Shown in pieces: positions 8,324 to 19,114 of a stretch of 64,000 bases of DNA. A model generated the notes under the pieces. That model made no database searches. It saw nothing but the letters and a program-made list of their open reading frames with translations, and was not told the origin of the DNA. Source of the stretch: Desulfurispora thermophila DSM 16022 (GTDB taxonomy: Bacteria > Bacillota > Desulfotomaculia > Desulfotomaculales > Desulfurisporaceae). The stretch's first letter is position 1, and each line of letters starts with the position of its first letter. Location: NCBI RefSeq assembly GCF_000376385.1, contig NZ_AQWN01000011.1, positions 62,001 through 126,000 of the forward strand, in the 5' to 3' direction. Both the position numbers and the translations under genes were made by a program.

Positions 8324-10000
8324 ATGAGCTTGTTTAAAGAAGGCTTTATCCGGGATATAGCTAGCCAAAAGAAGCAATGGGAGGAAAAACTGGCCGCTCA
8401 GTTGCAAAAACGGCCGGAGAGACAGGCAGAATTTGTTACCGACAGCGGAATCAAGCTCAATACTGTTTACACACCCGATGACATTGCAGAGTTTGATTAC
8501 TACAGAGAACTGGGACTGCCGGGAAGTTATCCCTTTACCCGGGGCGTGCAGCCCAATATGTACCGGGGCCGTCTGTGGACCATGCGCCAGTATGCCGGTT
8601 TTGGTTCGGCGGAGGAAACCAATGAGCGCTTTAAATATTTGCTGGAGCAAGGGCAAACGGGGTTAAGTGTGGCTTTCGACCTGCCCACTCAGATTGGCTA
8701 CGACTCCGACCATCCCATGGCACGGGGAGAAGTGGGCAAAGTAGGGGTGGCCATAGATTCTCTTCAGGACATGGAAACCCTGTTCGCCGGTATCCCGTTG
8801 CAAAAGGTCAGCACATCCATGACCATCAACGCACCGGCGGCAATTTTGCTGGCTATGTATATTGCCGTGGCGGAAAAGCAGGGTGTGGCACCCGAAGCTT
8901 TAAATGGTACCATCCAGAATGATATTCTCAAGGAGTATATTGCCCGGGGCACATATATTTTCCCACCCGCCCCTTCCATGCGGTTAATCACTGATATATT
9001 TGCTTATTGTGCTCAAAACATTCCTAACTGGAACACTATCAGCATCAGTGGCTATCATATCCGGGAAGCAGGATCCACAGCAGTGCAGGAAGTAGCTTTT
9101 ACTCTGGCGGACGGTATTGCCTATGTGCAGGCCGCCATTGACGCCGGCCTGGATGTGGATACATTTGCCCCGCGGTTGTCCTTTTTCTTCAACGCCCATT
9201 TGAACTTTTTCGAAGAAGTTGCCAAGTTCCGGGCTGCCCGCAGGCTCTGGGCCAAGATCATGAAGGAGCGCTTTGGAGCGAAAAATCCGCGCTCCTGGAT
9301 GCTGCGATTCCATACCCAGACAGCCGGTTGCACGCTGACGGCCCAGCAACCCGACGTTAATATCATGCGGGTGGCTTTCCAGGCCCTCAGTGCTGTGCTG
9401 GGCGGAACACAATCATTGCATACCAACTCCCGCGATGAAGCGCTGGCTCTGCCCAATGAAGACTCGGTGTTGATTGCCCTGCGCACCCAGCAGGTGATCG
9501 GCTATGAGATTGGAGTAGCCGATGTGGTTGACCCCCTGGGCGGTTCTTATTATGTAGAATCTCTTACCAACCAGATTGAAGAACAGGCCCTGGCATATAT
9601 TAACAAGATTGATGAGATGGGCGGAGCACCGGAAGCCATTGAATTTATGCAAAGAGAAATACAAAACAGCGCTTATCGCTATCAGCAGGATATTGAAAGC
9701 GGCCGCAAAGTGGTCATAGGCGTGAACAAATTCCAGATGCAGGAAGAAAGGCCGCGCAACCTTTTGCGGGTGGACCCGGCCGTGGGCGACCGGCAATGCG
9801 AGAAGCTCAAAAAGCTGCGGTCCGAACGTGATAACCATACCGTTCAACGGGCTCTGCAAAACATCAAAGAAGCGGCCAGCAGCACAGAAAACCTGATGCC
9901 CCACTTTATTTATGCCGTCAAGCAATATGCCACGCTGGGTGAGATTTGCGGCGTGCTCAGAGAAGTATTTGGCGAATATAAACAGCAGATTGTCTTCTAG
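8324..10000 (+). CDS. Methylmalonyl-CoA mutase large (substrate-binding) subunit
   Basis: 558 residues covering the TIM-barrel catalytic domain of methylmalonyl-CoA mutase but no B12 domain. Family motifs are [26 protein letters not shown]-like residues near 65-90, [14 protein letters not shown] and [15 protein letters not shown]. It interconverts methylmalonyl-CoA and succinyl-CoA with the cobalamin subunit encoded next. The split two-gene form is common in Firmicutes and archaea. It corresponds to mmcF. Confidence 0.97.
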   Translation: MSLFKEGFIRDIASQKKQWEEKLAAQLQKRPERQAEFVTDSGIKLNTVYTPDDIAEFDYYRELGLPGSYPFTRGVQPNMYRGRLWTMRQYAGFGSAEETNERFKYLLEQGQTGLSVAFDLPTQIGYDSDHPMARGEVGKVGVAIDSLQDMETLFAGIPLQKVSTSMTINAPAAILLAMYIAVAEKQGVAPEALNGTIQNDILKEYIARGTYIFPPAPSMRLITDIFAYCAQNIPNWNTISISGYHIREAGSTAVQEVAFTLADGIAYVQAAIDAGLDVDTFAPRLSFFFNAHLNFFEEVAKFRAARRLWAKIMKERFGAKNPRSWMLRFHTQTAGCTLTAQQPDVNIMRVAFQALSAVLGGTQSLHTNSRDEALALPNEDSVLIALRTQQVIGYEIGVADVVDPLGGSYYVESLTNQIEEQALAYINKIDEMGGAPEAIEFMQREIQNSAYRYQQDIESGRKVVIGVNKFQMQEERPRNLLRVDPAVGDRQCEKLKKLRSERDNHTVQRALQNIKEAASSTENLMPHFIYAVKQYATLGEICGVLREVFGEYKQQIVF

Positions 10001-10011
10001 GAGGGAATATG

Positions 10012-10443
10012 ATGGCGGAAAAAACCATCCGCGTGCTGGTAGCAAAGCCCGGCCTGGACGGTCACGACCGGGGGGCCAAAGTAATTGCCCAAGCCCTGCG
10101 GGATGCCGGCATGGAAGTTATATATACCGGTCTGCGTCAGACTCCGGAACAAATTGTGGAAGCCGCCCTGCAAGAAGACGTACAGGTAGTAGCTTTGAGC
10201 AGTCTGTCCGGCGCCCATCTCTATCTTTTCCCTCCTGTAGTGGAAGGATTGCGCCAACAGGGGGCTGATGACGTACTGGTACTGGGAGGCGGCGTTATTC
10301 CGGACGAAGATATTCCTGTCCTGAAAGAGGCCGGAATTGCCGAAATATTTGGCCCGGGAACCCCTACCAAGTTGGTGGTGGATTACATCCGTCAAAAACT
10401 GGGCGTAGAAAGCCCGGCAGGAGGTAACTCAAGTGATCAGTAA
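10012..10443 (+). CDS. Methylmalonyl-CoA mutase cobalamin-binding subunit
   Basis: About 143 residues. The B12-binding signature DxHxxG is present as LDGHDRG (the histidine ligates cobalt), followed by SSLSGAHL and [10 protein letters not shown]. Two ATG codons are adjacent; the second, at 10012, is 6 nt from AGGAGGG at 9999-10005 and is preferred to 10009. The ribosome-binding site overlaps the stop of the large subunit, consistent with coupled translation. It corresponds to mmcG. Confidence 0.95.
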   Translation: MAEKTIRVLVAKPGLDGHDRGAKVIAQALRDAGMEVIYTGLRQTPEQIVEAALQEDVQVVALSSLSGAHLYLFPPVVEGLRQQGADDVLVLGGGVIPDEDIPVLKEAGIAEIFGPGTPTKLVVDYIRQKLGVESPAGGNSSDQ

Positions 10444-10834
10444 AATTGACCATATCGGCATTGCTGTCAAAAATTTGCAGCAGGCCATTGAGTTTTATGA
10501 GACCACCCTGGGACTCAAGGTTGCGGGCATTGAAGAGGTACCTGAACAAAAAGTGCGCGTGGCCTTTTTACCCGTGGGGGAGAGCAAGGTTGAGCTCCTG
10601 GAATCCATGACACCGGACGGGCCGGTGGCAAAATTCATTGAAAAAAACGGGGAGGGCGTGCAGCATATTGCTTTCCGGGTGGAAAACCTGGCGGAAAAAT
10701 TGGCTCAGCTTAAAGCCCAGGGCGTCCGGCTAATTGACGAGACACCCAGAAAAGGGGCGGGAGGAGCACTGATTGCCTTTATTCATCCCAAAGCATCGCT
10801 GGGTACCCTGGTGGAGTTGTGTGAGCGAAAATAA
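10433..10834 (+). CDS. Methylmalonyl-CoA epimerase
   Basis: 133 residues of the glyoxalase/VOC fold. [19 protein letters not shown] carries the first metal histidine, [10 protein letters not shown] the second region, and VELCE the C-terminal glutamate. It interconverts the R and S epimers of methylmalonyl-CoA, joining carboxylation to the mutase. The GTG start overlaps the end of the B12 subunit by 11 nt. It corresponds to mmcH. Confidence 0.95.
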   Translation: MISKIDHIGIAVKNLQQAIEFYETTLGLKVAGIEEVPEQKVRVAFLPVGESKVELLESMTPDGPVAKFIEKNGEGVQHIAFRVENLAEKLAQLKAQGVRLIDETPRKGAGGALIAFIHPKASLGTLVELCERK

Positions 10835-10848
10835 CGGGAGGGTTGTAA

Positions 10849-12378
10849 ATGCACGAAAAATTGGAGCAACTGAACAAGCTAAGGGAGCAGATTCACGCTG
10901 GTGGTGGTGCCAAAAGAATAGAAAAACAACACGAAGCCGGCAAACAGACGGCCAGGGAAAGAATAGCCATGCTCTTTGATCCGGGTAGCTTTGTGGAAAT
11001 CGACACTTTTGCCGGTGACGAGAATGTCAAAAATTTAAAGAACCCCGGCGAAGGTGTGGTCACCGGCTATGGTAAAATTGACGGTCGCAAAGTATTTGTT
11101 TTTGCCCAGGACTTTACAGTGGCCGGTGGTTCTCTGGGACGCATCCATGCTGCCAAGATTTGCAAAGTTCTTGACCAGGCCATGAAAGTGGGGGCACCTG
11201 TAATAGGTTTGAATGATTCGGGTGGTGCCCGCATACAGGAAGGCGTTGATGCGTTAAACGGCTACGGAGAAATCTTTTACCGCAATACGATCGCCTCGGG
11301 AGTTATCCCCCAGATTTCCGTGATCATGGGTCCGTGTGCCGGGGGTGCGGTTTATTCTCCCGCTTTGACCGATTTTATCTTTATGGTTAAGGGCATCAGC
11401 CAGATGTTTATCACCGGACCGCAGGTGATCAAGGCCGTAACCGGGGAAGATGTAAGCATGGAAGTACTGGGTGGCGCACTGACTCACAATCAGACCAGTG
11501 GTGTTGCCCACTTTATTGCCGAAAACGAGGCAGATTGTCTGGCCATGGTCAGGCAGCTCATCAGTTACCTGCCTTCCAATAATCTGGAGGACCCGCCGCT
11601 TTACAGCCCTCAGGAACCGGCAGGCGACCCCAACGAGTTGCTGGAGATTATTCCTGACTCCCCCAATATGTCGTATGATGTCAAGCGCATCATCAATCTG
11701 GTGGTCGATGCCAACTCCTTCCTGGAGGTGCACCCACTATTTGCCCGTAATGCTGTGGTGGGCTTTGCCAGAATTAACGGTCAACCGGTGGGAATTGTAG
11801 CCAACCAGCCTGAATACCTGGCCGGTTGCCTGGACATCAATGCTTCGGATAAGATAGCACGCTTTGTCCGTTTTTGCGATTGCTTCAATATTCCTTTGAT
11901 TACATTTATGGATGTCCCCGGCTTTTTGCCAGGAACAGCTCAGGAATATGGTGGCATCATCAGGCACGGAGCCAAAATGCTTTACGCATATTCAGAAGCC
12001 ACAGTGCCCAAAGTCACCATTATCCTGCGCAAAGCGTACGGAGGGGCATACCTGGCCATGTGCAGCAGCAGTCTGCGGGCCGATACCGTCTACGCCTGGC
12101 CCACTGCCGAAATTGCTGTCATGGGCCCGGAAGGTGCGGTAAATATTATTTACCGCAACGAGATAGCCAACGCGGAAAACCCGCCGGAAATGAGAGCCAA
12201 ACTAACGGCTGAGTACAGAGAAAAGTTTGCCAATCCCTACATTGCGGCTGCCCGGGCTTATGTGGATGATGTGATTGATCCGCGCGATACGAGAGAGAAA
12301 ATCATCCGCGCTCTGGACATTTACAGCAGCAAGAGAGAAAACAGGCCGGCCAAGAAGCACGGCAACCTGCCAGTTTAG
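10849..12378 (+). CDS. Methylmalonyl-CoA carboxyltransferase 12S / decarboxylase alpha subunit
   Basis: 509 residues of the acyl-CoA carboxyltransferase family with both crotonase-like halves. Motifs are [22 protein letters not shown] at the start, [31 protein letters not shown] and [27 protein letters not shown]. With the biotin carrier and the 5S subunit encoded downstream it can transfer a carboxyl group between methylmalonyl-CoA and oxaloacetate/pyruvate. A membrane decarboxylase role would need a beta subunit, which is not in this operon. It corresponds to mmcI. Confidence 0.94.
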   Translation: MHEKLEQLNKLREQIHAGGGAKRIEKQHEAGKQTARERIAMLFDPGSFVEIDTFAGDENVKNLKNPGEGVVTGYGKIDGRKVFVFAQDFTVAGGSLGRIHAAKICKVLDQAMKVGAPVIGLNDSGGARIQEGVDALNGYGEIFYRNTIASGVIPQISVIMGPCAGGAVYSPALTDFIFMVKGISQMFITGPQVIKAVTGEDVSMEVLGGALTHNQTSGVAHFIAENEADCLAMVRQLISYLPSNNLEDPPLYSPQEPAGDPNELLEIIPDSPNMSYDVKRIINLVVDANSFLEVHPLFARNAVVGFARINGQPVGIVANQPEYLAGCLDINASDKIARFVRFCDCFNIPLITFMDVPGFLPGTAQEYGGIIRHGAKMLYAYSEATVPKVTIILRKAYGGAYLAMCSSSLRADTVYAWPTAEIAVMGPEGAVNIIYRNEIANAENPPEMRAKLTAEYREKFANPYIAAARAYVDDVIDPRDTREKIIRALDIYSSKRENRPAKKHGNLPV

Positions 12379-12399
12379 AAAAGGAGGCGCAGCAAAAAG

Positions 12400-12585
12400 A
12401 TGAACGCCCATCCTTCGCCCCAGATAGTTGCCGCGATCACGGCCGCCCTGGTAGCCGGCGGCTACTTGCAACAGGGACAAAAAGTTACTTCCATCCGCCG
12501 GCAGCAATCCACACCGGCTGGTAGCCTGTGGAAAAGAGCCGGTATAATTGAAAATATGCGCCGGCGGGAACTGATCAAGTTTTAG
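12400..12585 (+). CDS. Small subunit-like protein of the carboxyltransferase complex
   Basis: 61 residues with AAAGGAGG upstream, between the 12S and biotin-carrier genes. The N-terminal PQIVAAITAALVAGGY resembles the C-terminal helix of small OadG-type decarboxylase subunits, and the C-terminal end has SLWKRAGIIENMRRRE, like the tails of related small proteins. There is no clear membrane segment of OadG length. Position and pattern suggest an assembly or linker subunit; the function is inference. Confidence 0.75.
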   Translation: MNAHPSPQIVAAITAALVAGGYLQQGQKVTSIRRQQSTPAGSLWKRAGIIENMRRRELIKF

Positions 12586-12643
12586 CAGACTTTTCACTAT
12601 TTACCCCTTTGATTTCGTTTACTTTATTCAAGGAGGTTAAAAC

Positions 12644-13051
12644 ATGGGCAAATTCAAAGTAACAGTAAACGGGGAAGTATTTGAAGTTGTGGTTGAAGAA
12701 ATTGGCAGCGCACCAGTCGCCCCAGCATATATACCGGCCGCACCAAAACCTCCGGTGGCACCGCCACCGGTGGTAACTACTGCTCAGCCGTCCATTCAAA
12801 CGGCTGCTCCCACCCCCACACCAGCAGCCCCGGCCGGAGCGGGCGTGGTTACGGCACCCATGCCGGGTAACATCAACGCCGTCAAGGTCAATGTGGGCGA
12901 TACGGTCAAAGCAGGTGACGGGTTGGTCATCCTGGAAGCCATGAAGATGGAAAATGAAATCACAGCACCCATTGATGGGACAGTTAAAGAGGTGAAGGTG
13001 CAAAAAGGTCAGACGGTAAACAACGGCGATGTACTGGTGGTTATTGGTTAG
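12644..13051 (+). CDS. Biotin carboxyl carrier (1.3S) subunit
   Basis: 135 residues. An N-terminal stretch is followed by a Pro/Ala-rich flexible linker (about residues 25-65) and a C-terminal biotinyl domain whose modified lysine lies in EAMKMENEI. The swinging biotin arm carries CO2 between the 12S and 5S active sites. An AAGGAGGT site precedes the ATG. The gene follows the 12S and small-subunit genes. Confidence 0.96.
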   Translation: MGKFKVTVNGEVFEVVVEEIGSAPVAPAYIPAAPKPPVAPPPVVTTAQPSIQTAAPTPTPAAPAGAGVVTAPMPGNINAVKVNVGDTVKAGDGLVILEAMKMENEITAPIDGTVKEVKVQKGQTVNNGDVLVVIG

Positions 13052-13102
13052 CAGATACCAGGCTATTGGTAAAATTTTTTATTTCGGAGATTTGGGAGGT
13101 AA

Positions 13103-14050
<948 letters not shown>

Positions 14051-14206
14051 CATAGGAGAAAGCCTTATGGACCGCTATCGCGGGGTTGCCGGGTGCTGCA
14101 ACAGGTACTCCAGACAGGCTCACTCAAGAAAGGTACACCCACCAGCGCTAACACGGCAGCTGTGCAAAGTATGGCAAAATTGATCAACGTCGTTTTACGA
14201 AGATCT

Positions 14207-14235
14207 GGGAAACCGATTGACCTTATCGGTTTCCC
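14207..14235 (+). other. Perfect 11-bp RNA hairpin in the mdh-5S gap
   Basis: GGGAAACCGAT (14207-14217) and ATCGGTTTCCC (14225-14235) pair perfectly around a 7-nt loop. No T-run follows, so it is not a classic terminator. The 272-nt gap it lies in has no convincing gene. It may be an mRNA processing or stabilising element within the operon. Confidence 0.7.
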
Positions 14236-14286
14236 AATCCTCACACAATGCACTGGTATACAATATTTCGCATACCCAACTTCCTA

Positions 14287-14302
14287 GCATGTTCTAACAT
14301 GC
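14287..14302. promoter_or_regulatory. Palindrome just before the transcarboxylase 5S ribosome-binding site
   Basis: GCATGTT (14287-14293) and AACATGC (14296-14302) form a perfect palindrome with a 2-nt centre, 8 nt before GGGGAGG. Such a tight palindrome fits a protein-binding operator better than an RNA hairpin. No regulator can be named. Confidence 0.4.
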
Positions 14303-14322
14303 GAAAAAAGGGGAGGATACTT

Positions 14323-15723
14323 GTGACAACCGACAAAAAGCCGGTTCGGATCACCGACACTACCCTGCGCGACGGACACCAGTCCCTGTTGGCCACGCGC
14401 ATGAAACTGGAGCACATGCTACCTATTGTGGAGAAGATTGATAACGCCGGATTTCACTCTGCCGAGGTGTGGGGGGGAGCCACTTTTGACTCCTGTCTGC
14501 GCTTTTTGAATGAAGACCCGTGGGAAAGGCTCAGGGTGCTCAGGCGGCACTTTAAGAAAACAAAGCTACAGATGTTGTTGCGTGGTCAGAATGTGGTGGG
14601 CTACAAACACTATGCGGATGATGTGCTGGATGAATTCATCAAGTACACTGTATACAACGGGCTGGACATCTTCCGCATCTTTGACGCACTAAACGATGTG
14701 CGCAATATGGAAAGGGCAATCAGGGTAGTCAAACAAGAGGGTGCCCATGCCCAGGCTACGGTAGTTTACACCATCAGTCCGGTGCACGATTATGATTTTT
14801 ATATGAGTACAGCGAAAGAGCTGGAGCAAATGGGTGCCGACTCCATCTGTTTAAAAGACATGGCCGGTATCCTGGCACCATATCCGGCATATGAGATCAT
14901 CAAAGGATGGAAGGAAACACTGAGCATCCCAGTGCAGTTACACTGCCATTACACCAGCGGCATGGCTTCCATGGCTTACTTGAAGGCCGTGGAGGCAGGT
15001 GTGGATGTTATTGACTGCGCCATCTCTTCCATGGCGCTGCAGACTTCCCAGCCGGCCACAGAAAGTATGGTGGCAGCCTTGAAAGATACACCTTTCGACA
15101 CTGGGCTGGATTTGGGATTGCTATCCGAGATCTCCGATTACTTCAAAGAAGTGCGCAAACAATATGCCCAGTTCGACAATGCCTCCAAGAGTGTGGATAC
15201 CAATGTCCTGCAGTACCAGGTACCCGGGGGCATGATTTCCAACTTTATTAACCAGCTCAAAGAACAGAATGCCCTGCATAAATTACCCGAGGTTTTGGCC
15301 GAAGTGCCCAGGGTAAGGGCCGATTTCGGCTACCCTCCCCTGGTAACACCTTCCAGTCAGATCGTGGGCACCCAGGCCGCCATCAATGTAATCCTGGGCG
15401 AACGCTATAAAATGGCCACTAACGAAGTAAAGAATTATATGCGTGGTTATTACGGACGCCCACCGGCTCCTGTAAATGAAGAAGCACGCAAGAAAATTAT
15501 TGGTGATGAAGAACCCATCACCTGCCGTCCGGCCGATTTAATCGAACCCGAGTTGCCCAAGGCCAGACAGGAAGCAGGACCATATATGGAAAAGCCGGAA
15601 GATGTTATTTCGGTCGCCCTGTTCCCGCAGGTGGCTCCGCAATTTCTCAAAGAAAGAATGGCTAAAAAAATTAAAGTGGATCTGGAACTGGCCGCCCAGG
15701 GCTCGGAATTCTATCCGGCCTAA
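14323..15723 (+). CDS. Transcarboxylase 5S / pyruvate carboxylase-type carboxyltransferase subunit
   Basis: 466 residues of the HMG-lyase-like TIM barrel that carboxylates pyruvate or decarboxylates oxaloacetate on biotin. ITDTTLRDGHQSLLATRM is the N-terminal signature, QLHCHYTSGMASMAYLKA holds metal histidines, and LKDMAG the carbamylated-lysine region. The C-terminal part matches the conserved PYC_OADA domain. GTG 14323 has GGGGAGG upstream. It completes the transcarboxylase with the 12S and 1.3S genes and is the last gene before the terminator. It corresponds to mmcM. Confidence 0.95.
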   Translation: MTTDKKPVRITDTTLRDGHQSLLATRMKLEHMLPIVEKIDNAGFHSAEVWGGATFDSCLRFLNEDPWERLRVLRRHFKKTKLQMLLRGQNVVGYKHYADDVLDEFIKYTVYNGLDIFRIFDALNDVRNMERAIRVVKQEGAHAQATVVYTISPVHDYDFYMSTAKELEQMGADSICLKDMAGILAPYPAYEIIKGWKETLSIPVQLHCHYTSGMASMAYLKAVEAGVDVIDCAISSMALQTSQPATESMVAALKDTPFDTGLDLGLLSEISDYFKEVRKQYAQFDNASKSVDTNVLQYQVPGGMISNFINQLKEQNALHKLPEVLAEVPRVRADFGYPPLVTPSSQIVGTQAAINVILGERYKMATNEVKNYMRGYYGRPPAPVNEEARKKIIGDEEPITCRPADLIEPELPKARQEAGPYMEKPEDVISVALFPQVAPQFLKERMAKKIKVDLELAAQGSEFYPA

Positions 15724-15752
15724 ACCCTGGATCCAAGGAACCGGCCTGACCT

Positions 15753-15812
15753 AAAAAGCAGTTTCCGCACTATCTGTAAAACCAGCTAGTGCGGGAGCTG
15801 CTTTTTGCTTTT
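15753..15812 (+). terminator. Terminator of the methylmalonyl-CoA operon
   Basis: AAAAAGCAG...CCGCACTA (15753-15772) pairs with TAGTGCGG...CTGCTTTTT (15787-15806), with a small internal bulge, followed by T-rich sequence. Confidence 0.85.
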
Positions 15813-15859
15813 TTTATTTTTTTCGGCTTATTATACGCTAGCTTTACTTCTAATATTTT

Positions 15860-15947
15860 TTAACCGTTTATTAATAGACATTCTAATTATAAATTAACCC
15901 TGTTTAACATTTTGCTTGGGGTAGCATTAACACAAACTTGCTAAAAT
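15860..15947 (+). promoter_or_regulatory. Pho-box-like repeat array and promoter of pstS
   Basis: TTAACC 15860, TTAATA 15871, TTAACC 15894, TTAACA 15904 and TTAACA 15927 are spaced at about 11 nt or multiples. This resembles the TTAACA-type direct repeats bound by PhoP in Bacillus. The last box is in a -35 position relative to TAAAAT at 15942-15947. Regulation by phosphate starvation is inferred from the pattern and the pst genes. Confidence 0.65.
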
Positions 15948-15997
15948 GCCACAGTAGGTAAAATAAATATTTTTTAAGAGGAGGTTTTCTAGCCAAG

Positions 15998-16861
15998 ATG
16001 TTTAGTAGCGTGAAAAGTAAATTGGTAGCCTCTTTGCTGGCAGGGGCACTGCTGGTAGGTGCATTGAGTGGCTGCGGCGGTACAGAAAAGCCTCAATCTG
16101 AAAGCAACACCAGTAGCGGTCAAGCCGCCAAAACTACTATAACAACAGCAGGTTCGACATCCGTACAACCTCTTTCCGAAGAACTGGCCAAGGCCTTCCA
16201 GGCCAAGAAGCCCAATATTACTGTTAATGTACAAGGAGGCGGGTCCAGCCAGGGTATTAAAGCAGCAGCCGAAGGGATTGCCGAAATTGGTGCCTGCTCC
16301 CGTGAGTTGAAAGAATCGGAAAAAAGTTTGGGATTGGTAGAAAACACTATCGCCTTGGATGGAATTGCGGTTGTGGTTAATCCACAAAACAGCCAGGTCA
16401 GCGATCTGACCATTGAACAAGTGAAAAAAATCTTTGCCGGCGAGATTAAGAATTGGAAGGATGTGGGTGGCAAAGATGCTCCTATCAATGTGGTAACCAG
16501 AGAAGCCGGTTCTGGCACCCGGGGAGCGTTTGAAGAACTGGTAATGGGCAAGGAAGCTAAAATCACGGACAATGCCGTCACATCTCCTTCCAATGGTGCT
16601 GTGCGGACTTCGGTAGCTGGTGATCCCAATGCTATTGGCTATATTTCCATCGGTTACCTGAATGAAGAAGTCAAGCCTGTGAAAATAGACGGTGTGGAGC
16701 CCAAAGAGGATAATGTCAAAAGCGGTCAATATAAGATCAGCCGGCCCTTTATTTATCTCACCAAAGGTGAGCCTCAGGGTGCAGCAAAAGAATTTATTGA
16801 ATTTGTGCTCAGTCCAGAAGGTCAAAAAATAGTTGCTAAACACTACATTCCTGTAAAGTGA
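15998..16861 (+). CDS. pstS: Phosphate ABC transporter substrate-binding lipoprotein
   Basis: 287 residues. A signal peptide ends in the lipobox LSGC (Cys near residue 27), so the mature protein is lipid-anchored outside the membrane. TTAGSTSVQPLSEELA and REAGSGTRGAFEELV are the phosphate-binding motifs of PstS. GAGGAGGT precedes the start. It delivers phosphate to PstC/PstA encoded next. Confidence 0.96.
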   Translation: MFSSVKSKLVASLLAGALLVGALSGCGGTEKPQSESNTSSGQAAKTTITTAGSTSVQPLSEELAKAFQAKKPNITVNVQGGGSSQGIKAAAEGIAEIGACSRELKESEKSLGLVENTIALDGIAVVVNPQNSQVSDLTIEQVKKIFAGEIKNWKDVGGKDAPINVVTREAGSGTRGAFEELVMGKEAKITDNAVTSPSNGAVRTSVAGDPNAIGYISIGYLNEEVKPVKIDGVEPKEDNVKSGQYKISRPFIYLTKGEPQGAAKEFIEFVLSPEGQKIVAKHYIPVK

Positions 16862-16894
16862 TACCAGACCATCAGTAACATAATAATAAACAGT

Positions 16895-16933
16895 TAATGC
16901 CAACCTACCATTAAATAATTAAGGTTGGCATTA
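16895..16933 (+). other. 12-bp hairpin after pstS
   Basis: TAATGCCAACCT (16895-16906) and AGGTTGGCATTA (16922-16933) pair perfectly with a 15-nt loop. There is no T-run. It may stabilise the pstS message or reduce read-through into pstC. The rest of the 283-nt gap holds a second TTAA repeat array. Confidence 0.7.
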
Positions 16934-17013
16934 TATTATTTCTGCAACAAACAGGTCCATTTGTTACTGCCAATATAAAATGGACAGAAGTCAATCAAGC
17001 AGGTTTATCTATT

Positions 17014-17060
17014 TTAACATAGCGTTAATAGTACTTAAAAATAATCTTAATATATTAATG
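17014..17060 (+). promoter_or_regulatory. Second Pho-box-like array upstream of pstC
   Basis: TTAACA 17014, TTAATA 17025, TTAAAA 17035, TTAATA 17047 and TTAATG 17055 show a period of about 11 nt in the first four copies. It may allow independent transcription of pstCA. The area is AT-rich, so some matches could be chance. Confidence 0.45.
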
Positions 17061-17144
17061 GCAGCATATTTAAAGCACATCTCTTACAATTAATCTAATT
17101 AATCCGCCCAATTGAAAAACCATGAATATGGAGATGGATTGTTA

Positions 17145-18014
17145 ATGAACATGAGTCATAAAAGAATGCATGAGTTAATTATAGAAAAACTGCTGCTATT
17201 TTCGGCCACAACAGCGATTATGGTAGTATGCTTGATATCTATCTTTATCTTTATGGAAGGGCTGCCGGTCATCAAAAAATACGGGCTGTGGCACTTCATA
17301 GCCGGACAGAAGTGGTATCCAGAACAGGGGATATTTGGCATATTCCCCATGATTATTGGTTCATTCTATGTTACATTCATTGCTCTATTTATTGGAATCC
17401 CGCTGGGTGTCGGCTGCGCAATATTTCTGGCCGAAATAGCTCCACCCAAGCTGGCCCGCATGGTGCGTCCCGGCATTGAGCTACTGGCCGGCATCCCTTC
17501 GGTTGTTTACGGTTTTTACGGTCTGGTGGTACTGGTTCCCTTTATTAGAGAGCACATAGGGGGTAGGGGCTTTTCTGTGTTGGCCGCAGCCCTCATCCTG
17601 GCCATAATGATCCTGCCAACAATTGTGAATATTTCCGAAGACGCCATTAGGGCTGTGCCGCGCGAATACAAAGAAGGTTCACTGGCTCTGGGCGCTACGC
17701 ACTGGCAGACAATCAAAAAAGTAATATTGCCCAGCGCAGCATCGGGAATAATCACAGCAGTCGTACTGGGCATGGGCAGGGCACTGGGAGAAACAATGGC
17801 TGTCATCCTGGTGGCCGGCAATGTAGCTGTAATCCCTGATTCCATTCTGGCCCCGGTAAGGACACTGACGGCCAATATTGCCATAGAGATGGGCTATGCT
17901 GCCGATGATCATGCCAGAGCTCTTTTTGCTACCGGTATAATTCTGTTCGTACTGATCATGCTGTTAAACTTATTGCTGGCGCTGGTACCCAAGAAAGCAG
18001 CAACGGGGGAATAA
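17145..18014 (+). CDS. pstC: Phosphate ABC transporter permease PstC
   Basis: About 289 residues with six predicted membrane helices and the permease signature [29 protein letters not shown] in the EAA loop. A TTG at 17112 is also in frame, but GGAGATGG at 17130-17137 supports ATG 17145. It forms the channel with PstA encoded 4 nt downstream. Confidence 0.95.
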   Translation: MNMSHKRMHELIIEKLLLFSATTAIMVVCLISIFIFMEGLPVIKKYGLWHFIAGQKWYPEQGIFGIFPMIIGSFYVTFIALFIGIPLGVGCAIFLAEIAPPKLARMVRPGIELLAGIPSVVYGFYGLVVLVPFIREHIGGRGFSVLAAALILAIMILPTIVNISEDAIRAVPREYKEGSLALGATHWQTIKKVILPSAASGIITAVVLGMGRALGETMAVILVAGNVAVIPDSILAPVRTLTANIAIEMGYAADDHARALFATGIILFVLIMLLNLLLALVPKKAATGE

Positions 18015-18018
18015 GGTA

Positions 18019-18861
18019 ATGTTCATCAATCGTTACAGGGAAGAAAAATTATTTCGGGCCTTGCTGTTGATCGCTATTGTAATCACATTGAGCAGCCTTT
18101 TTTCTATTCTGTTTCACATTATTAGTCGCGGCATCAGCGTCATCAACTGGGAATTCATCACGGGATACCCTGAAGATATGGGTAGAAGCGGCGGGGTATT
18201 CCCGGCTATCGTAGGAACATTTTACATTATTTTGGTTTCCATAGCAGTAGCCGCTCCGGTTGGCATCTTGGCAGCCGTCTACCTGACCGAATACACACGT
18301 CAAGATAGCAAGTTGGTGAGAATAATCCGGTTTGCCACGGAAACCCTGGCAGGCATACCTTCCATTGTTTTTGGTTTGTTTGGTTTTGCCTTCCTGGTCA
18401 TTTACCTGAAACTGAGTTGGTCCATTATTTCAGGCAGTCTAACCTTGGCCTGCATGATATTGCCCACGATTATTCGCACAGCCGAAGAAGCAATTAAGGC
18501 TGTACCCTACCAGTACCGAGAAGGCAGTCTTGCCTTGGGAGCCACCCAATGGCAAACAATTTACAAAATAGTACTTCCGGCTGCCTTGCCCGGTATAATA
18601 ACTGGAATCATTCTCAGTATTGGCAGGGTAGTGGGTGAAACCGCTGCAGTGCTTTTAACAGCGGGCAGTTCACTAAACCTGCCGGGTAGCATATTTGACC
18701 CAGCCCGCACATTATCCATCCACCTTTATCTGTTAACATTTGACGGAATATCTTTTCAAATGGCCTATGGCACAGCTACAATTCTCATTATATTGATCCT
18801 GATCATTAATTCGCTGGCCAACTTCATTATGAGAAAAATGTCCACGGGACATAACTGCTAA
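18019..18861 (+). CDS. pstA: Phosphate ABC transporter permease PstA
   Basis: 280 residues with six predicted membrane helices. The EAA loop [18 protein letters not shown] contacts the ATPase. The next genes are unrelated and a strong terminator follows, so pstB and phoU are absent from this operon. The ATPase must be supplied from elsewhere. Confidence 0.95.
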   Translation: MFINRYREEKLFRALLLIAIVITLSSLFSILFHIISRGISVINWEFITGYPEDMGRSGGVFPAIVGTFYIILVSIAVAAPVGILAAVYLTEYTRQDSKLVRIIRFATETLAGIPSIVFGLFGFAFLVIYLKLSWSIISGSLTLACMILPTIIRTAEEAIKAVPYQYREGSLALGATQWQTIYKIVLPAALPGIITGIILSIGRVVGETAAVLLTAGSSLNLPGSIFDPARTLSIHLYLLTFDGISFQMAYGTATILIILILIINSLANFIMRKMSTGHNC

Positions 18862-18890
18862 TGGCCCAACATTTTCGGTCGAATCATTTC

Positions 18891-18917
18891 CTGTTGACTT
18901 ATGTCAACAGTTTTTTT
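18891..18917 (+). terminator. Terminator of the pst operon
   Basis: CTGTTGAC (18891-18898), a 4-nt loop, GTCAACAG (18903-18910), then seven T. It is a textbook intrinsic terminator. From here to 19114 no gene is seen. Confidence 0.92.
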
Positions 18918-19114
18918 ATTGCTTGCATAAATTAAAATTATCAACCATGACACGGTGTATGCATTGTGCATTCGGGGAAGTATAACTCCTTTGAACCTGT
19001 TGATCATTCCATTCAGGGAGAAAATAATGACCTTGAGATTTAAAATCCATACAATTAAGATAAGGTTTATTGTGCAATAGATGAATACGTTCATAAAGAA
19101 GGACGGGTCAAGCC

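Noticed and set aside
14093-14287. 64-codon frame between mdh and the 5S gene
   Set aside because: It has no ribosome-binding site, no recognisable sequence, and its end is inside the hairpin and palindrome region.
18974-19020. TTTGAACCTG within a CTCC...GGGAG context resembling part of a TPP riboswitch
   Set aside because: The obligatory CUGAGA element is missing, the second half does not match, and the next gene is not a thiamine gene.
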